Positions 5,122 to 6,029 of a stretch of DNA of 6,029 bases are shown in pieces (positions within the stretch are counted from its first letter, which is position 1; every line of letters starts with the position of its first letter). The position numbers and the translations under genes are program-made. The notes under the pieces are model-generated. The model made no database searches. It saw nothing but the letters and a program-made list of their open reading frames with translations, and had not been told where the DNA came from. Origin of the DNA: Methanobacteriota archaeon (GTDB lineage: Archaea; Thermoplasmatota; Thermoplasmata; RBG-16-68-12; EA-27); assembly GCA_016207545.1 (NCBI GenBank), contig JACQPO010000093.1:1-6029 (forward strand). Direction: 5' to 3'.

Positions 5122-6029
5122 ATGGCCCGTCAAACCGTCGTTCTAGCTTACTCCGGAGGCTTGGATACGTCCGTGGCGATTCCGTGGCTGAAGGAGCGCG
5201 GTCTCGACGTCGTCGCGGTGACCGTCGACGTCGGGCAGCCGGGCGACTTTGAGTACATCCGGCAGAAGGCGGTCCGCGCCGGGGCCCGGAAGTCGTACGT
5301 CGTCGACGCCCAGAGGGAGTTCGCGGAGGAGTACATCCTGCGCGCCCTGAAGGCGAATGCGTTGTACGAGGGCCAGTACCCGCTCAGCACGGCGCTCGCG
5401 CGGCCCCTCATCGGGCAGCACCTCGTCTCGATCGCGCGGAGGGAGGGCGCACAGTTCGTCGCCCACGGGTGCACCGGGAAGGGGAACGACCAGGTCCGCT
5501 TCGACCTGTGCACGACCGCGCTCGCCCCCGAGCTGCAGGTGATCGCCCCCGCGCGCGTGTGGGGTATGACCCGGGAGCAGGAGATCGCGTACGCGAAGGA
5601 ACGCGGCATCCCCGTCCCGGCGACGAACGCGTCCCCGTACAGCACGGACGAGAACCTGTGGGGCCGCTCCGTGGAGTGCGGCATCCTCGAGGACCCCGCG
5701 ATCGAGCCGCCGGAGGAGGCCTTCGCGTGGACGCGCTCCCCGCAGTCCGCGCCGGAGGAGCCCGCGTACGTGAACGTGCGGTTCGAGGCCGGCGTGCCCG
5801 TGGCGGTGGACGGGAGGAAAGCGGACCTCGCGAAGATCATCACGCCCCTCAACGCGCTCGCGGGGGAACACGGCGTCGGGCGGATCGACCACGTCGAGTC
5901 CCGCGTCGTGGGAATCAAGTCCCGCGAGGTGTACGAGTGTCCCGCCGCGACCGTCCTCCTGAAGGCGCACCAGGCGCTCGAATCCCTCGTCCTCCCGCGC
6001 GACCTGCTCGACTTCAAGCGCTCTGTGGA
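5122..6029 (+). CDS. argG: Argininosuccinate synthase, 3' end beyond the window
   Basis: An open frame of 302 codons starts at the ATG at 5122 and runs off the right edge; the family is usually about 400 residues, so roughly the last 100 are missing. The enzyme joins citrulline and aspartate with ATP to give argininosuccinate, the penultimate step of arginine synthesis, in the cytoplasm. Signatures: the PPi-loop A-Y-S-G-G-L-D-T-S-V (9-18), D-V-G-Q (36-39), Y-E-G-Q-Y-P-L-S-T-A-L-A-R-P (82-95), V-A-H-G-C-T-G-K-G-N-D-Q-V-R-F (113-127) with the aspartate- and citrulline-binding residues, V-I-A-P (140-143), Y-S-T-D-E-N-L-W-G-R-S-V-E (173-185) and L-E-D-P (189-192). Pro21 after S-V-A-I is unusual, since a basic residue is common there. 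The next step, argH, is not in the window but could follow downstream. It is divergent from the ACT-domain gene with a 118-bp shared regulatory spacer. Confidence 0.97.
   Translation, partial: MARQTVVLAYSGGLDTSVAIPWLKERGLDVVAVTVDVGQPGDFEYIRQKAVRAGARKSYVVDAQREFAEEYILRALKANALYEGQYPLSTALARPLIGQHLVSIARREGAQFVAHGCTGKGNDQVRFDLCTTALAPELQVIAPARVWGMTREQEIAYAKERGIPVPATNASPYSTDENLWGRSVECGILEDPAIEPPEEAFAWTRSPQSAPEEPAYVNVRFEAGVPVAVDGRKADLAKIITPLNALAGEHGVGRIDHVESRVVGIKSREVYECPAATVLLKAHQALESLVLPRDLLDFKRSV

Noticed and set aside
5143..6017. Two long open frames on the minus strand opposite argG
   Set aside because: The plus-strand frame encodes an unmistakable argininosuccinate synthase; the minus-strand frames have no recognisable motif and shadow-like composition.

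Overview
This is a GC-rich piece of an archaeal chromosome. The archaeal call rests on an adjacent pair of archaeal/eukaryotic ribosome-assembly genes (RIO1 kinase and a Dim2/Pno1-type double-KH protein), on TATA-like boxes about 27 nt upstream of several start codons, and on an archaeal-looking ACT-domain regulator. A euryarchaeal lineage such as Thermoplasmatota would fit, but that is a guess. Coding density is very high: seven complete genes, one gene cut by the right edge and a possible gene start cut by the left edge. No gap exceeds about 120 bases. I see no RNA gene, insertion sequence, CRISPR array or tandem repeat array.

Layout. Everything from the left edge to about 5003 lies on the minus strand, so transcription runs right to left. 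In transcription order: an ACT-domain putative regulator (4365-5003); a VOC/glyoxalase-fold protein (3904-4317) overlapping by ATGA with a TPR-alpha/beta hydrolase fusion (2960-3907); RIO1 (2149-2916) followed one base later by the Dim2-like KH protein (1611-2147); an unrecognised helical protein (902-1561) followed by a DUF429 protein (55-897); then the first codons of a possible further gene (1-19). On the plus strand, argininosuccinate synthase (argG) starts at 5122 and runs off the right edge.

Transcription units. TATA-like boxes centred about 27-28 nt before the start codon precede the VOC gene, RIO1 and the helical protein. This suggests four short minus-strand units (ACT; VOC+hydrolase; RIO1+KH; helical+DUF429), the last three starting with leaderless or nearly leaderless mRNAs. 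Second genes of the pairs, and argG, instead have Shine-Dalgarno-like sequences.

Most interesting region. The 118-bp divergent spacer between the ACT gene and argG (5004-5121) holds a perfect 14-bp palindrome at 5021-5034 that covers the likely TATA region of the ACT gene. Partial copies follow toward argG at 20-21 bp steps. An ACT-domain protein with a helix-turn-helix-like N terminus, transcribed divergently from an arginine-biosynthesis gene across such a site, is a reasonable candidate for an amino-acid-responsive regulator of argG and of itself. This is inference from context and sequence pattern only.
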